In this document: piece after piece, positions 17,329 through 26,389 of the stretch
Layout: each line of letters begins with the position of its first letter
How positions within the stretch are numbered: the stretch's first letter is position 1
Assembly (NCBI GenBank): GCA_002701395.1
Contig: NZVC01000062.1
Span: 37,818-100,723 of the forward strand
Direction: 5' to 3'
DNA from: Maritimibacter sp.
GTDB lineage: Bacteria > Pseudomonadota > Alphaproteobacteria > Rhodobacterales > Rhodobacteraceae
Length of the DNA: 62,906 nucleotides
The notes under the pieces: model-generated
Database searches by the model: none
Told to the model about the DNA's origin: nothing
Seen by the model: the letters and a program-made list of their open reading frames with translations, nothing else
Made by a program: the position numbers and the translations under genes

Positions 17329-17751
17329 ATGAAACGCATCGCAAGCCTGGCGGCGCTGGCCGCAGTTTTCGCCACCTCTGCCGTGGCAGAGCCGCTGACG
17401 GAACGGGAAAAGGCCATTTATTCAAGCACCTGCGCGCATTTCGACAACCGGGTCGAAAGCGCACCGGCGGACGTCGACACGGGGCTGCTGTTCGCATTGG
17501 CCGAAAGCTGCGCCAGCGCCCTTGGCGATCTGGGCGAGGAAAGCGGCGACGCGGCCGCCACCTATCTGGCCCGGCTGGCCGAGTTCAAAGCGATCGTGGT
17601 GGGCATGAATGTCCGGCGTGTGTTCGGCGACGGGCCGGCCACGCCGGTGTCCGCGACCGGGGAATACCTGATCGCGCGGCGCATGGGCCTGCTGGGCGCC
17701 TACCGCGCCTATGCCAGCGCGGCAGACATCCGGCTGGCCGGGATCGACTGA
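17329..17751 (+). CDS. Small secreted protein of unknown function
   Basis: 140 residues. A clear Sec signal peptide (MKRIASLAALAAVFATSAVA, cut before EPLTER) is followed by a mainly helical domain with two Cys residues (in YSSTCAHFDN and AESCASAL) that could form a disulfide. No known domain recognised. Start ATG 17329 is supported by GAGGGA upstream. It converges with ychF over a short shared hairpin. Function unknown; periplasmic location is inferred. Confidence 0.75.
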   Translation: MKRIASLAALAAVFATSAVAEPLTEREKAIYSSTCAHFDNRVESAPADVDTGLLFALAESCASALGDLGEESGDAAATYLARLAEFKAIVVGMNVRRVFGDGPATPVSATGEYLIARRMGLLGAYRAYASAADIRLAGID

Positions 17752-17769
17752 GACCGGAGGTTTCCGGTC
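17752..17769. terminator. Short bidirectional hairpin between convergent genes
   Basis: Perfect 7-bp stem GACCGGA/TCCGGTC with a GGTT loop in the 16-bp gap between the convergent stop codons (TGA at 17749 and the ychF stop at 17768). No T-run, so termination strength is uncertain. Confidence 0.45.
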
Positions 17770-18865
17770 AGGCGTTGAACAAGAAGTGCAGGACGTCGCC
17801 GTCCTTCACCACGTAGCCCTTGCCCTCGACGCGCATCTTGCCCGCGTCCTTGGCGCCCTGTTCCCCCTTCAGCGCGACATAGTCGTCGTAGCCGATGGTT
17901 TCGGCACGGATGAAGCCGCGTTCGAAGTCGCCGTGGATCACGCCCGCCGCCTGCGGCGCCAGCGTGCCCGTGCGGATGGTCCAGGCGCGCGCCTCTTTCG
18001 GCCCGACGGTGAAATAGGTCTGCAGGCCCAGAAGCTGATAGCCCGCGCGGATCACGCGGCTGAGGCCCGCCTCTTCCAGCCCCATCTCGGACAGGAACAT
18101 CTCTGCTTCTTCGTCGTCGAGCTGGCTGATCTCTTCCTCGATCCGGGCCGAGATCACCACCGAGACCGCACCTTCGGCGGCGGCCTTCTCGGCCACCTTG
18201 GCGGAATGCGCGTTACCTTCGGCAGCTTCGCCCTCGTCGACGTTGCAGACGTACAGCACCGGCTTCTGCGTCAGCAGTTGCAGGCCCTTCCACGTCTTCA
18301 TGTCGTCGTCAGACACCTCGACGGTGCGCGCGGGGCGGCCGTCTTCCAGCGCGGCCATCGCGTCTTTCAGCAGGCGTTCCTGCTGGACGGCTTCCTTCTC
18401 GCCGCCGCGCACCTTGCGCACCAGACCCTGCAGACGCTTTTCGATGGATTCCATGTCCGCCAGCATCAGCTCGGTCTCGATGGTCTCGGCATCGGCCAGC
18501 GGGTCGACGCGGCCGTCGACATGGGTCACGTCCTCGTCCTCGAAACAGCGCAGCACATGGGCGATGGCGTCGCATTCGCGGATGTTGGCCAGAAACTGGT
18601 TGCCCAGCCCCTCGCCCTTGCTGGCGCCTTTCACCAGACCCGCGATGTCCACGAAGGTCATCCGCGCCGGGATCACCTGCTTGGAGCCGGCGATCTCGGA
18701 CAGGGTCGCAAGCCGCGGGTCCGGCACGGCGACCTCGCCCACGTTCGGTTCGATGGTGCAGAAGGGAAAGTTCGCCGCCTGCGCCGCGGCGGTCCGCGTC
18801 AGCGCGTTGAACAGCGTCGACTTACCCACGTTGGGAAGCCCCACGATACCGGTCTTGAAGCCCAT
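17768..18865 (-). CDS. ychF: Redox-regulated ATPase YchF (Obg-like)
   Basis: 365 residues, full length. Universal ribosome-associated P-loop protein that prefers ATP over GTP. G1 is GLPNVGKST (9-17); G3 lies in FVDIAGLVKGAS; the usual NKxD is replaced by NVDE, which is the YchF hallmark linked to ATP preference. A C-terminal TGS domain (YQLLGLQTYFTVGPKEARAW onward) ends in GKGYVVKDGDVLHFLFN. Single gene, housekeeping. Confidence 0.97.
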   Translation of the reverse strand: MGFKTGIVGLPNVGKSTLFNALTRTAAAQAANFPFCTIEPNVGEVAVPDPRLATLSEIAGSKQVIPARMTFVDIAGLVKGASKGEGLGNQFLANIRECDAIAHVLRCFEDEDVTHVDGRVDPLADAETIETELMLADMESIEKRLQGLVRKVRGGEKEAVQQERLLKDAMAALEDGRPARTVEVSDDDMKTWKGLQLLTQKPVLYVCNVDEGEAAEGNAHSAKVAEKAAAEGAVSVVISARIEEEISQLDDEEAEMFLSEMGLEEAGLSRVIRAGYQLLGLQTYFTVGPKEARAWTIRTGTLAPQAAGVIHGDFERGFIRAETIGYDDYVALKGEQGAKDAGKMRVEGKGYVVKDGDVLHFLFNA

Positions 18866-18933
18866 TTCACGTCCTCTGGTGATGCCGGGCGCATGTAGGG
18901 TGCCGGGGCCGTCAGGGTCAAGGGGGCCGGGCG

Positions 18934-19866
18934 TCAGAACCCGACCTTGTCGCCCCCCTTCAGCCCAAGGATCTCGCGCGCCTCGTCGGGGGTGGCGGGT
19001 TCGATCCCCAGTTCGGCCATGATGCGCACGATCTTCTCGACCTGCTGGGCATTCGACACCGCAAGTTCCCCGCGCGAGATGAACAGCGAATCCTCGAGCC
19101 CCACGCGCACGTTGCCGCCCAGTTGCAGCGCGGTGGCCGCCAGCGGCATCTGCGCCGCCCCCGCCCCCAGCACCGACCAGCGGTAATCGTCACCAAACAG
19201 CCGGTCGGCGGTGCGCTTCATGAACAGCAGGTTGTCCACGTCGGCACCGATGCCGCCGGTGACGCCGAACACGAACTGCAGGAACACCGGCGCCTCGAAC
19301 AGGCCGCGGTCCATCAGGAAGCGCAGGTTGTAGAGATGGCCGACGTCGTAGCATTCATGCTCGAACTTCACCCCCAGCGGCAGCAGCGCCTCGGCGGCCT
19401 CGCGGATGTCGGCCAGCGTGTTGCGGAAGATGTTCGCCTCGGACCCTTCGATATAGGGCTTCTCCCAGTCGTGCAGAAAGCTGTCGTACCGTTCGGCCAG
19501 CGGATGGAAGGCGAAGTTCATCGAGCCCATGTTCAGCGAACACATCTCGGGCGCCAGCGTGCGCGACGCGTCGATCCGTTCGCGGATCTGCATGGTCGGC
19601 GCGCCGCCGGTGGTGATGTTCACGACAGCGTCGGTCGACTGTTTCACCCGCGGCAGGAAGGCCATGTAGTCGTCAAGCTTCACCGAGGGGCGGCCGTCGG
19701 TGTTGTCGCGGGTATGAAGGTGCAGGATGGCGGCGCCCGCCTCGGCGGCGGCGATGGCCTGTTCGGCGATCTGGTCGTGTGTCACCGGCAGGTGCGGCGA
19801 CATGGTCGGCGTATGGATCGCCCCCGTCACCGCGCAGCTGATGATCGCCTTTTTCGGCTTGGCCAT
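18934..19866 (-). CDS. BKACE-family enzyme (beta-keto acid cleavage, DUF849)
   Basis: 310 residues. TIM-barrel Zn enzymes of this family cleave a beta-keto acid with acetyl-CoA to give acetoacetate and a CoA ester; 3-keto-5-aminohexanoate cleavage (Kce) is the founding reaction. Visible signatures are ISCAVTGAIHTPTMSPHLPVT at the N-terminus (allowing for its length only in part), AILHLHTRD with the two metal His, NITTGG, and VGLEDSLF. Start ATG 19866 has GGGAGGAG upstream; the frame extension to 20082 enters ileS. No neighbouring pathway genes, so the substrate is unknown; lysine or carnitine catabolism are family options. Confidence 0.88.
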   Translation of the reverse strand: MAKPKKAIISCAVTGAIHTPTMSPHLPVTHDQIAEQAIAAAEAGAAILHLHTRDNTDGRPSVKLDDYMAFLPRVKQSTDAVVNITTGGAPTMQIRERIDASRTLAPEMCSLNMGSMNFAFHPLAERYDSFLHDWEKPYIEGSEANIFRNTLADIREAAEALLPLGVKFEHECYDVGHLYNLRFLMDRGLFEAPVFLQFVFGVTGGIGADVDNLLFMKRTADRLFGDDYRWSVLGAGAAQMPLAATALQLGGNVRVGLEDSLFISRGELAVSNAQQVEKIVRIMAELGIEPATPDEAREILGLKGGDKVGF

Positions 19867-19958
19867 GATCTCCTCCCTCTGGTCAGGCTCCTCGGACGGG
19901 AGTGAACCCGTTTTCGGGACCAGAGGGAAGCCAGCGGAAAGACCGGGCCGGAAGGAAG

Positions 19959-19988
19959 CCGGGGCCGCGAGTGTCGTCGCGGCCCCGG
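19959..19988 (-). terminator. Terminator-like hairpin after ileS
   Basis: Perfect 12-bp stem (CCGGGGCCGCGA with TCGCGGCCCCGG) and 6-nt loop, 7 bp past the ileS stop on the minus strand. It is followed by CTTCCTTCC rather than a T-run, so it may act as a 3' stabiliser or weak terminator before the BKACE gene. Confidence 0.6.
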
Positions 19989-19994
19989 AAGGTG

Positions 19995-22988
19995 TTAGTC
20001 CAGCGCCTCGTCGCAGCGGCCGCAGACGCCCGGATGGGCGTGGGTGCCGACGTCGGGCAGGATCTTCCAGCAGCGCTGGCACTTCTCGCCATCTGCGGTC
20101 TCGAACACCACGCCGACACCTTCGATCTCGGGCAGGCGGAATGCCGCTGCCGGGATCGGGTCGTTGGTCAGCGAGATCGCCGAAGTGATGCAGATGTCCT
20201 CGAAATCGACGGATTTAACGTCAGAAAGCACGTCGGATTCGCGGATATGTACAACTGGCGCGGCCTCGAGCGAGGCGCCGATGACCTTGTCGCGACGCTG
20301 GATTTCCAGCGCGGCGGTGACCACGCGGCGCACCTTTCGGATGCCGGCCCATTTCGCCGCCAGCGCCGGGTCCAGCCACGCGGACGGGGTCTCGGGGATG
20401 TCGACAAGGTGGACCGAGCTGTCGTCGCCCGGGAACCGTTCCAGCCAGACCTCTTCCATCGTGAACACGAGGATCGGCGCCAGCCACGTCGTCAGGCGGT
20501 GGAACAGGATGTCCAGCACTGTCCGCGATGCGCGGCGCCGCAGCGCGTCGTCGGCGTCGCAGTACAGCGCGTCCTTGCGGATGTCGAAATACACCGACGA
20601 CAGGTCGATGGTGCAGAACTCGAACAGCGCGCGGAACACACCTTGGAAGTCGAAGGCGGCATAGCCGTCGCGCACCCGCACATCCAGTTCGGCCAGACGG
20701 TGCAGCACCCAGCGTTCAAGCTCGGGCATCTCGGACGGATCGACCTTTTCCGCATCGGTAAAGCCCGACAGGTTGCCCAGCAGGAAGCGCATGGTGTTGC
20801 GCAGGCGGCGGTAGCTGTCGGCGGTGCCCTTCAGGATCTCGGGGCCGATGCGCTGGTCGCCGGTATAGTCGGTCTGGGCCACCCACAGGCGCAGGATGTC
20901 GGCGCCGTACTGCTTGATCACGTCCTCGGGCGCGATGGTGTTGCCGAGCGACTTGGACATCTTGTTGCCCTTCTCGTCCAGCGTGAAGCCATGCGTGACC
21001 ACGTTGCGATAGGGCGCGCGGCCCAGCGTGCCGCAGGCTTCCAGCAGGGACGAGTGGAACCACCCGCGGTGCTGGTCGGTGCCTTCCATGTAGACGTCGG
21101 CGATGCCGTCCGGCGCGCCGTCGGCGCGGTCGCGCAGCACGAAGGCGTGGGTCGAGCCGCTGTCGAACCACACGTCGAGGATGTCGAACACCTGTTCCCA
21201 CTCGGCCGGATCATGGTCGGACCCAAGGAAGCGTTCCTTGGCGCCGTCCTTGTACCACGCGTCCGCGCCCTCGGCTTCGAAGGCTTCGGCGATGCGGGCG
21301 TTGACCGCCGCGTCGCGCAGCAGAAAGTCCGGGTCGGTCGGCAGCGCGCCCTTCTTGGTGAAGCAGGTCAGCGGCACGCCCCATGCCCGCTGGCGGGACA
21401 GCACCCAGTCGGGCCGGGTTTCCATCATCGCGTGCAGGCGGTTGCGGCCCGAGGGCGGGGTGAACTTGACCAGTTCCTCGATCGAGGTCAGCGCACGCTC
21501 GCGGATCGTTTCGCCGTGGGTGTCCTGCCCGTCGCCGACCTTGCGGTCGATGGCGGCGAACCACTGCGGCGTGTTGCGGTAGATCACCGGCGCCTTGGAC
21601 CGCCACGAGTGCGGGTAGCTGTGCTTGATCTTGCCACGCGCCATCAGGCCGCCGACTTCGACCAGCTTGTCGATGACCGCCTTGTTCGCGTCGCCCTCTC
21701 CGCCCTTGCGGTTCAGGATGTACTTGCCGCCGAAGAACGGCAGATCGGCGCGGAAGCCGCCGTCATCCATCACGTTGTAGGTGATGACCTGTTCCAGCAT
21801 CCCAAGGCCGCGGTACAGTTCGTATTCCTCCATCCCGTGCGACGGGGCACAGTGGACGAAGCCGGTGCCTTCCTCGTCGGTCACGAAATCGGCGGCACGG
21901 AAGTCGCGGACATCGTCCCACTCGCCGTTCGCGCCCTCGGCGCCAGCCAGCGGGTGCTTGAGCGTCAGCGCCGAAAGCTGATCGGTGGTCACGTCCTGAA
22001 CGCGCGTCCACTGGCCTTCTTCCAGCCGCGCCTTGGCAAAGGTCTGGGCGGCCAGCTTGTCGGCAAGGATGTAGCGTTCGCCGGTCTTCAGCCAGCATTC
22101 GTCCGGCGTGCCGGTGACCTCGTACAGGCCATAGTCATAGTCGGCGCCGAAGACGACGGCCTTGTTCGACGGGATGGTCCAGGGCGTGGTGGTCCAGATC
22201 ACGACATAGGCGCCGACCAGCGCGTCGCGCACGTCCTGCGCCGCCGCCACGACGGCCGCGCCCTGCGTGTCGGTCGCTTCCTCGTCCGAGGCATCGGTCG
22301 CGCCGGGCGCATAGCTGTCGACGCGGAACTTCACCCAGATCGTGAAGCTTTCCTTGTCGTGGTATTCCACCTCGGCCTCGGCCAGCGCGGTCTGTTCCAT
22401 CGGCGACCACATCACGGGCTTCGACCCCTGATACAGCGTGCCGTTCATCAGGAACTTCATGAACTCCTCGGCGATGACGCGCTCGGCGTGGAAGTTCATC
22501 GTCAGATAGGGATCGTCCCACTTGCCGGTGACGCCAAGGCGCTTGAACTCGTCGCGCTGGACGTCGACCCAGCCCTCGGCGAACTTGCGGCATTCCTGAC
22601 GGAAGTCGATGACCGGCACGTCGTCCTTGTTGCGGCCCTTCTTGCGGTACTGTTCCTCGATCTTCCATTCGATCGGAAGGCCGTGGCAGTCCCAGCCGGG
22701 CACGTAACGGGCGTCGCGTCCCATCATCTGGTGCGAGCGGACGATCATGTCCTTGATCGTCTTGTTCAGCGCGTGGCCAATGTGCAGGTGGCCGTTCGCG
22801 TACGGAGGGCCGTCGTGCAGGATGAACGGTTCGCGGCCCTCGGCGGTCTCGCGCAGGCGGTCGTAAACGCCGATCTGCGCCCAGCGGTCAAGCCAGCCGG
22901 GCTCGCGCTTGGGCAGTCCCGCACGCATCGGGAATTCGGTTTCGGGCAGGTTCAGCGTGTCTTTGTAGTCGGGCGTGTCAGCACACAT
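19995..22988 (-). CDS. ileS: Isoleucyl-tRNA synthetase
   Basis: 997 residues; charges tRNA-Ile with isoleucine in the cytoplasm. Class I motifs HIGH (69-72, in GHLHIGHALNK) and KMSKS (676-680) are intact, the editing CP1 domain includes VIWTTTPWTIPSN, and the C-terminus has a zinc finger CQRCW...CGRCDEAL. Compared with E. coli (938 residues) it has an alphaproteobacterial insertion around residues 225-250 rich in Asp/Glu/Ala. The start is ATG 22988. A hairpin at its end separates it from the BKACE gene. Confidence 0.98.
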   Translation of the reverse strand: MCADTPDYKDTLNLPETEFPMRAGLPKREPGWLDRWAQIGVYDRLRETAEGREPFILHDGPPYANGHLHIGHALNKTIKDMIVRSHQMMGRDARYVPGWDCHGLPIEWKIEEQYRKKGRNKDDVPVIDFRQECRKFAEGWVDVQRDEFKRLGVTGKWDDPYLTMNFHAERVIAEEFMKFLMNGTLYQGSKPVMWSPMEQTALAEAEVEYHDKESFTIWVKFRVDSYAPGATDASDEEATDTQGAAVVAAAQDVRDALVGAYVVIWTTTPWTIPSNKAVVFGADYDYGLYEVTGTPDECWLKTGERYILADKLAAQTFAKARLEEGQWTRVQDVTTDQLSALTLKHPLAGAEGANGEWDDVRDFRAADFVTDEEGTGFVHCAPSHGMEEYELYRGLGMLEQVITYNVMDDGGFRADLPFFGGKYILNRKGGEGDANKAVIDKLVEVGGLMARGKIKHSYPHSWRSKAPVIYRNTPQWFAAIDRKVGDGQDTHGETIRERALTSIEELVKFTPPSGRNRLHAMMETRPDWVLSRQRAWGVPLTCFTKKGALPTDPDFLLRDAAVNARIAEAFEAEGADAWYKDGAKERFLGSDHDPAEWEQVFDILDVWFDSGSTHAFVLRDRADGAPDGIADVYMEGTDQHRGWFHSSLLEACGTLGRAPYRNVVTHGFTLDEKGNKMSKSLGNTIAPEDVIKQYGADILRLWVAQTDYTGDQRIGPEILKGTADSYRRLRNTMRFLLGNLSGFTDAEKVDPSEMPELERWVLHRLAELDVRVRDGYAAFDFQGVFRALFEFCTIDLSSVYFDIRKDALYCDADDALRRRASRTVLDILFHRLTTWLAPILVFTMEEVWLERFPGDDSSVHLVDIPETPSAWLDPALAAKWAGIRKVRRVVTAALEIQRRDKVIGASLEAAPVVHIRESDVLSDVKSVDFEDICITSAISLTNDPIPAAAFRLPEIEGVGVVFETADGEKCQRCWKILPDVGTHAHPGVCGRCDEALD

Positions 22989-23432
22989 GAGGCGGTGTCC
23001 TCAGGTCGATCAGCGAAAATTGGATGAGGTTCGGCGTGGAGTGCATGCGCCTTGTCCCGGCGGCTCGTGGATCAGAGCGCCGGGCCGGTAATTCGGATGA
23101 TGATCGCGAACCGGTCCGTCATGCGCCGGGTTATAGGCGCGGCAGGCGGGAGCGTAAAGCGGTCATCCGCTTGTGTGTCTTGGCGATGGAATGTGTCGCG
23201 GGAGCCGGCTTGGCTGGCGGAAGCTGGCGGAAGCTGGCGGAAGCTGGCTGGGTCGGGCGCGGTGGCTGGCGGGAAGCTGGCTAATGGCGCTGCCTTGCTG
23301 GCAACCGTGTTGCGTGGCGTGGCCCCGCGACTTGCCCCAATAATTAATTCGCCCCGCGCCCGTCCGCAAGCAGATTTTTTCAATAATTTCAGATACTTGA
23401 TAGAAATAATCAGGTATATGAAGCCAATGTTT
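22989..23432. other. 444-bp gene-free region upstream of ileS
   Basis: No convincing gene. Contains a 10-bp tandem repeat (CTGGCGGAAG three times at 23214-23243, then a degenerate CTGGCT..CTGGCGGGAAGCTGGCT to 23285) and an AT-rich island at about 23337-23450 including AATAATTAATT and GATTTTTTCAATAATTT. The AT-rich part is downstream of the ycjF gene and may hold the ileS promoter, but no -35/-10 pair is certain. A minus-strand open frame (23072-23458) spans it with unnatural composition and is not called. Confidence 0.6.
23214..23285 (+). repeat. 10-bp tandem repeat (CTGGCGGAAG)n
   Basis: Three perfect units at 23214-23243, a partial fourth, then diverged copies to 23285. Possible variable-number locus upstream of ileS. 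Confidence 0.8.
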
Positions 23433-24446
23433 TCACTCGGATTTTTCCGACGTTCCAAACCCCGAGAACAAACCCGTCAGCGCGCGCTGAACCAAACGTG
23501 TCACCGACGGCTTGCGCAGGCGGCGGAACGGCAGCGGGCGGCAGACCTCCATCGCGGCGATTCCGACGCGGGCGGTCAGCGCGCCGTTGACGATCCCCTC
23601 GCCGAACCGGCGCGAGACCTTGGCCAGAACGCTGCCCCCGGCGACCGATCCGACCAGATCGTCGCCGACCGCCACCGCGCCCGTCGCCACAAGGTGCGTC
23701 AGGACCGACCGGGTCAGCCGCCAGCTGCCCAGCGTCCCTGCCCGGCCGCCATAGATCTCGGCGATGCGGCGGATCATCCGCAGGTTCGAGGCCAGCGCGG
23801 TGACCACGTCGGCCAGCGCCAGCGGCACCACCGCCGTCACCGTCGCCACCTGCCGCGACGCGGCCTCGACCTCGCGCCGGGCCATCATGTCCAACGGCTG
23901 CATCAGTTCCGCCTCGGCCAGTCCCAACAGCCCGTCGGCGTCGAACATGTCGTCGCGCCGCTCGGCCAGCCGCGTGCGGCCCCAGTCCAGCTCGGGCCGC
24001 GCCGCGTAATGCGCCACCAGCCGGTCGGTCACCTTGCGCGCCTGCGCAAGGTCTGCCCCCGTCAGCGCCGCATCCGCCGCGCGGTGCAGGCTGTCCAGCC
24101 GCCCAAGGCGCGCATAGGCCGCCCATTCCTTGATCGCGATCGCCAGCAGCACCAGCACGAACAGTCCGATCAGCACCATCGCGATCAGGCCCAGCACCGG
24201 GTTGCGGTCGATCAGGCCGTTCACGAAATCCCACGCGGCCACCGAAATAACGAAGCCGATCAGCGCCGTCAGGATGCGCCAGAACCAGCGCGCCAGCCGC
24301 GACGGGCGGCGGGCCGCCAGCGCCGCGACCTTCTGCATCGCGGCCGCGTTGGGCAGATCGCCCGCATCCTGCACCGGCGGCGCATCGGCGGGCGACGGCG
24401 CGGGCGTGTCCATCTCGATCAGCACGGGGCCGTTCGGGTCGCTCAT
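23433..24446 (-). CDS. YcjF/TIGR01620-family membrane protein (DUF697)
   Basis: 337 residues. Two membrane helices (about 62-83 and 93-115, rich in I/L/V) separate a short charged N-terminus from a long C-terminal cytoplasmic DUF697-like domain. Start ATG 24446 overlaps the upstream GNAT stop by ATGA. Always found with YcjX in proteobacteria, where the pair responds to envelope or heat stress; the biochemical role is unknown. Third gene of ycjX-GNAT-ycjF. Confidence 0.85.
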   Translation of the reverse strand: MSDPNGPVLIEMDTPAPSPADAPPVQDAGDLPNAAAMQKVAALAARRPSRLARWFWRILTALIGFVISVAAWDFVNGLIDRNPVLGLIAMVLIGLFVLVLLAIAIKEWAAYARLGRLDSLHRAADAALTGADLAQARKVTDRLVAHYAARPELDWGRTRLAERRDDMFDADGLLGLAEAELMQPLDMMARREVEAASRQVATVTAVVPLALADVVTALASNLRMIRRIAEIYGGRAGTLGSWRLTRSVLTHLVATGAVAVGDDLVGSVAGGSVLAKVSRRFGEGIVNGALTARVGIAAMEVCRPLPFRRLRKPSVTRLVQRALTGLFSGFGTSEKSE

Positions 24447-24901
24447 CGGGCTATCTCCTCTCGGGACCACACCAGCCGGACATCCGGCAGTTTCTCGTCA
24501 TTGCCGGCGCCGTCGGTGCGCTCGGCCTCGGCAAAGCCTTCGCGGGCATAGAACGCGAGGGCGCGGGTGTTCTGCTGAAAGCACCAAAGCTCAAGCCGGG
24601 GCGAACGGATCTTGGCCGTGTCCATCAGGCTGCGCCCCACCCCTTTGCCGCGCGCAGCGGTCATGACGTGGAAGGCGTGCACCGTCTCGCCGTCGCGCAC
24701 GAGGAACCCGCGCGGGCCGCGCCATGTACGGGCGACCAGAACCTCGAACCGGCCGATCAGGTTCGCAAGGTGCTCTCGGTCCTCGACACGGGAATGCAGC
24801 CGGGGCATCCACGGCGTTTCGCGCACCCAGTCGCCAAGGATACGGCCCAGCCGCGCCGCGTCCCGCGGACGGGCGGGCCCGATCCGCAAGGCGGGGGTCA
24901 C
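24443..24901 (-). CDS. GNAT-family N-acetyltransferase within the ycjX operon
   Basis: 152 residues. GNAT fold: acyl-CoA binding loop in FHVMTAARGKGVGRSLMDTA (Q/RxxGxG/A type: ARGKGVG), strand LELWCFQQNTRALAFYAREGF at the C-terminal half. Starts at GTG 24899-24901, which overlaps the ycjX stop as GTGA; its own stop overlaps the next start as ATGA. The longer frame to 25024 lies inside ycjX and is rejected. Its substrate is unknown; a GNAT between ycjX and ycjF is a recognised arrangement only in part of the alphaproteobacteria to my knowledge. Confidence 0.85.
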   Translation of the reverse strand: MTPALRIGPARPRDAARLGRILGDWVRETPWMPRLHSRVEDREHLANLIGRFEVLVARTWRGPRGFLVRDGETVHAFHVMTAARGKGVGRSLMDTAKIRSPRLELWCFQQNTRALAFYAREGFAEAERTDGAGNDEKLPDVRLVWSREEIAR

Positions 24902-26310
24902 AGGCGGTCCCCGAACAGGAACTGCGCCGCCCGGTCCAGCCGAATGTGCGGCGGCCCCTCGCCCGGCTTCAGCCGAAGCGCGGCGGGCGAGAAGTTCATG
25001 ATGGCATAATCCTCGTCCAGCCACGTCTCGGCCCCCTCGCGGGCAGGGCCCAGCAGGCGCTGCGGATCCTCGGGCAGGTCGCCCGGATAGAACGCCGCCT
25101 GCCGCCCGTCCAGCAGTGTGCCCCGCACGCAGTCCAGCGACCGGCCACCGTGGTTAAGTGTTTCCTCCACCGTGGCGCGCAGGGCGGCGATCGCCATGCT
25201 TTCGGTCTGCGCCCCGGCGAAATCGGCGCGGTCCTTCGCGTCGCGGACCAGTGCCTCCATGATGTGGGTCAGGCGGGGGTGCTGCAGGTGGTGCAGGTGG
25301 TCGGCCTTGGTGGCGGCGAACAGGATCTTCTCGACCCGCTTGCCCAGCAGCAGCCGCGACAGCCACGCGTTTCGGCCCGGTCGGAAGGCGGACAGGATAT
25401 CGGTCATCGCGCGGCGCAGATCGTCCAGCGCCGCCGGGCCGGCGTGGATCGCGCCCAGCGCGTCGACCAGCACGATTTGCCGGTCGATCCGGGAAAAGTG
25501 GTCGCGAAAGAACGGTTTCACGATCCGCGCGGTATAGGCGTCGTAGCGGCGCTCCATCTCGCGCCACAGGCTGCCGCGCTTGCGGCCCTGCGGCTTCGGG
25601 ATCGGTGCGAAGGTCAGCGCCGGACTGCCCGCCATCTCGCCCGGCAGCAGGAAACGGCCCGGGGTGCAGTCGGAATAGCCATCCTCGCGCGCGGTCTGCA
25701 GATAGACGGCATAGGCGTCCGCCAGCGTCCGCGCTTGCGGTTCCTCGAATTTGGCGTCGCCATCGACCTCGCGCGCCAGCGCCATATAGGCGGCGGCCTG
25801 CGACCGGCCCTCGGCGCGCTGCAACGCTTTCGCCGCCCAGTCCGCATAGGACAGGTCCAGCAGTTCAAGGTCCAGAAGCCACTCGCCGGGATAGTCCACG
25901 ATGTCCAGATGCACCGTCCGCGGCCCCTGTATCCCGGCCAGCAGCCCGGCGGGGCGCACGCGCAGGGACAAACGCAGCTGGCTGACGGCGCGGGTGCTTT
26001 CCGGCCAGCGCGGCTGCGGCGCGGTCAGGGCGGCCAGATGCGTTTCGAAGTCGAAACGGGGCACCGTGTCGTCGGGCTGCGGTTGCAGATAGGCGGTCAG
26101 GATGCGCCCTTCGGCGGCGGCGGCCAGTTGCGGCATCCGCGCCCGATCCAGCAGGTTCGCGACCAGCGAGGTGATGAACACGGTCTTGCCCGCGCGGCTT
26201 AGTCCGGTGACGCCCAGCCGGATCACCGGCTCGAAGAAGGCGCCGCTTACGGTGCTGCCGATGCTTTCGACGCCGCGGCTTAGCCCGTCGGCGATGTCTC
26301 CCAGTCCCAA
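24898..26310 (-). CDS. ycjX: YcjX-family P-loop GTPase
   Basis: 470 residues. P-loop GLSRAGKT (36-43), a G3-like IVDYPGEWLLDL, and ATKADH as a TKxD variant for base recognition. Stress-linked NTPase of unknown cellular role, partner of the DUF697 protein downstream. Start is TTG 26310, supported by AAGGAG 7 nt upstream and the family-typical MGLGDIADGLSRGVES; the ATG at 26315 is in another frame. First gene of a three-gene coupled operon. Confidence 0.9.
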   Translation of the reverse strand: MGLGDIADGLSRGVESIGSTVSGAFFEPVIRLGVTGLSRAGKTVFITSLVANLLDRARMPQLAAAAEGRILTAYLQPQPDDTVPRFDFETHLAALTAPQPRWPESTRAVSQLRLSLRVRPAGLLAGIQGPRTVHLDIVDYPGEWLLDLELLDLSYADWAAKALQRAEGRSQAAAYMALAREVDGDAKFEEPQARTLADAYAVYLQTAREDGYSDCTPGRFLLPGEMAGSPALTFAPIPKPQGRKRGSLWREMERRYDAYTARIVKPFFRDHFSRIDRQIVLVDALGAIHAGPAALDDLRRAMTDILSAFRPGRNAWLSRLLLGKRVEKILFAATKADHLHHLQHPRLTHIMEALVRDAKDRADFAGAQTESMAIAALRATVEETLNHGGRSLDCVRGTLLDGRQAAFYPGDLPEDPQRLLGPAREGAETWLDEDYAIMNFSPAALRLKPGEGPPHIRLDRAAQFLFGDRL

Positions 26311-26389
26311 GCCATGCTCCTTGCCCGTCCCCGGAATAGATAGGCCGGCACCGGGCGGGGTGCCAGTCCCGCGCGCGCCGCGATGGTCG

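Noticed and set aside
19902..23027. 1041-codon plus-strand frame opposite ileS
   Set aside because: Exactly mirrors ileS, biased composition, no domain; shadow of the synthetase gene.
23092..23103. TAATTCGGATGA, an 11/12 match to the phn operator, upstream of ileS
   Set aside because: One such match is expected by chance at this window size at appreciable frequency, and there is no phn gene nearby.
23072..23458. Minus-strand 128-codon frame across the gap upstream of ileS
   Set aside because: Runs through the tandem repeat and AT island, has no ribosome site and no family resemblance; its hydrophobic start comes from AT-rich bases.
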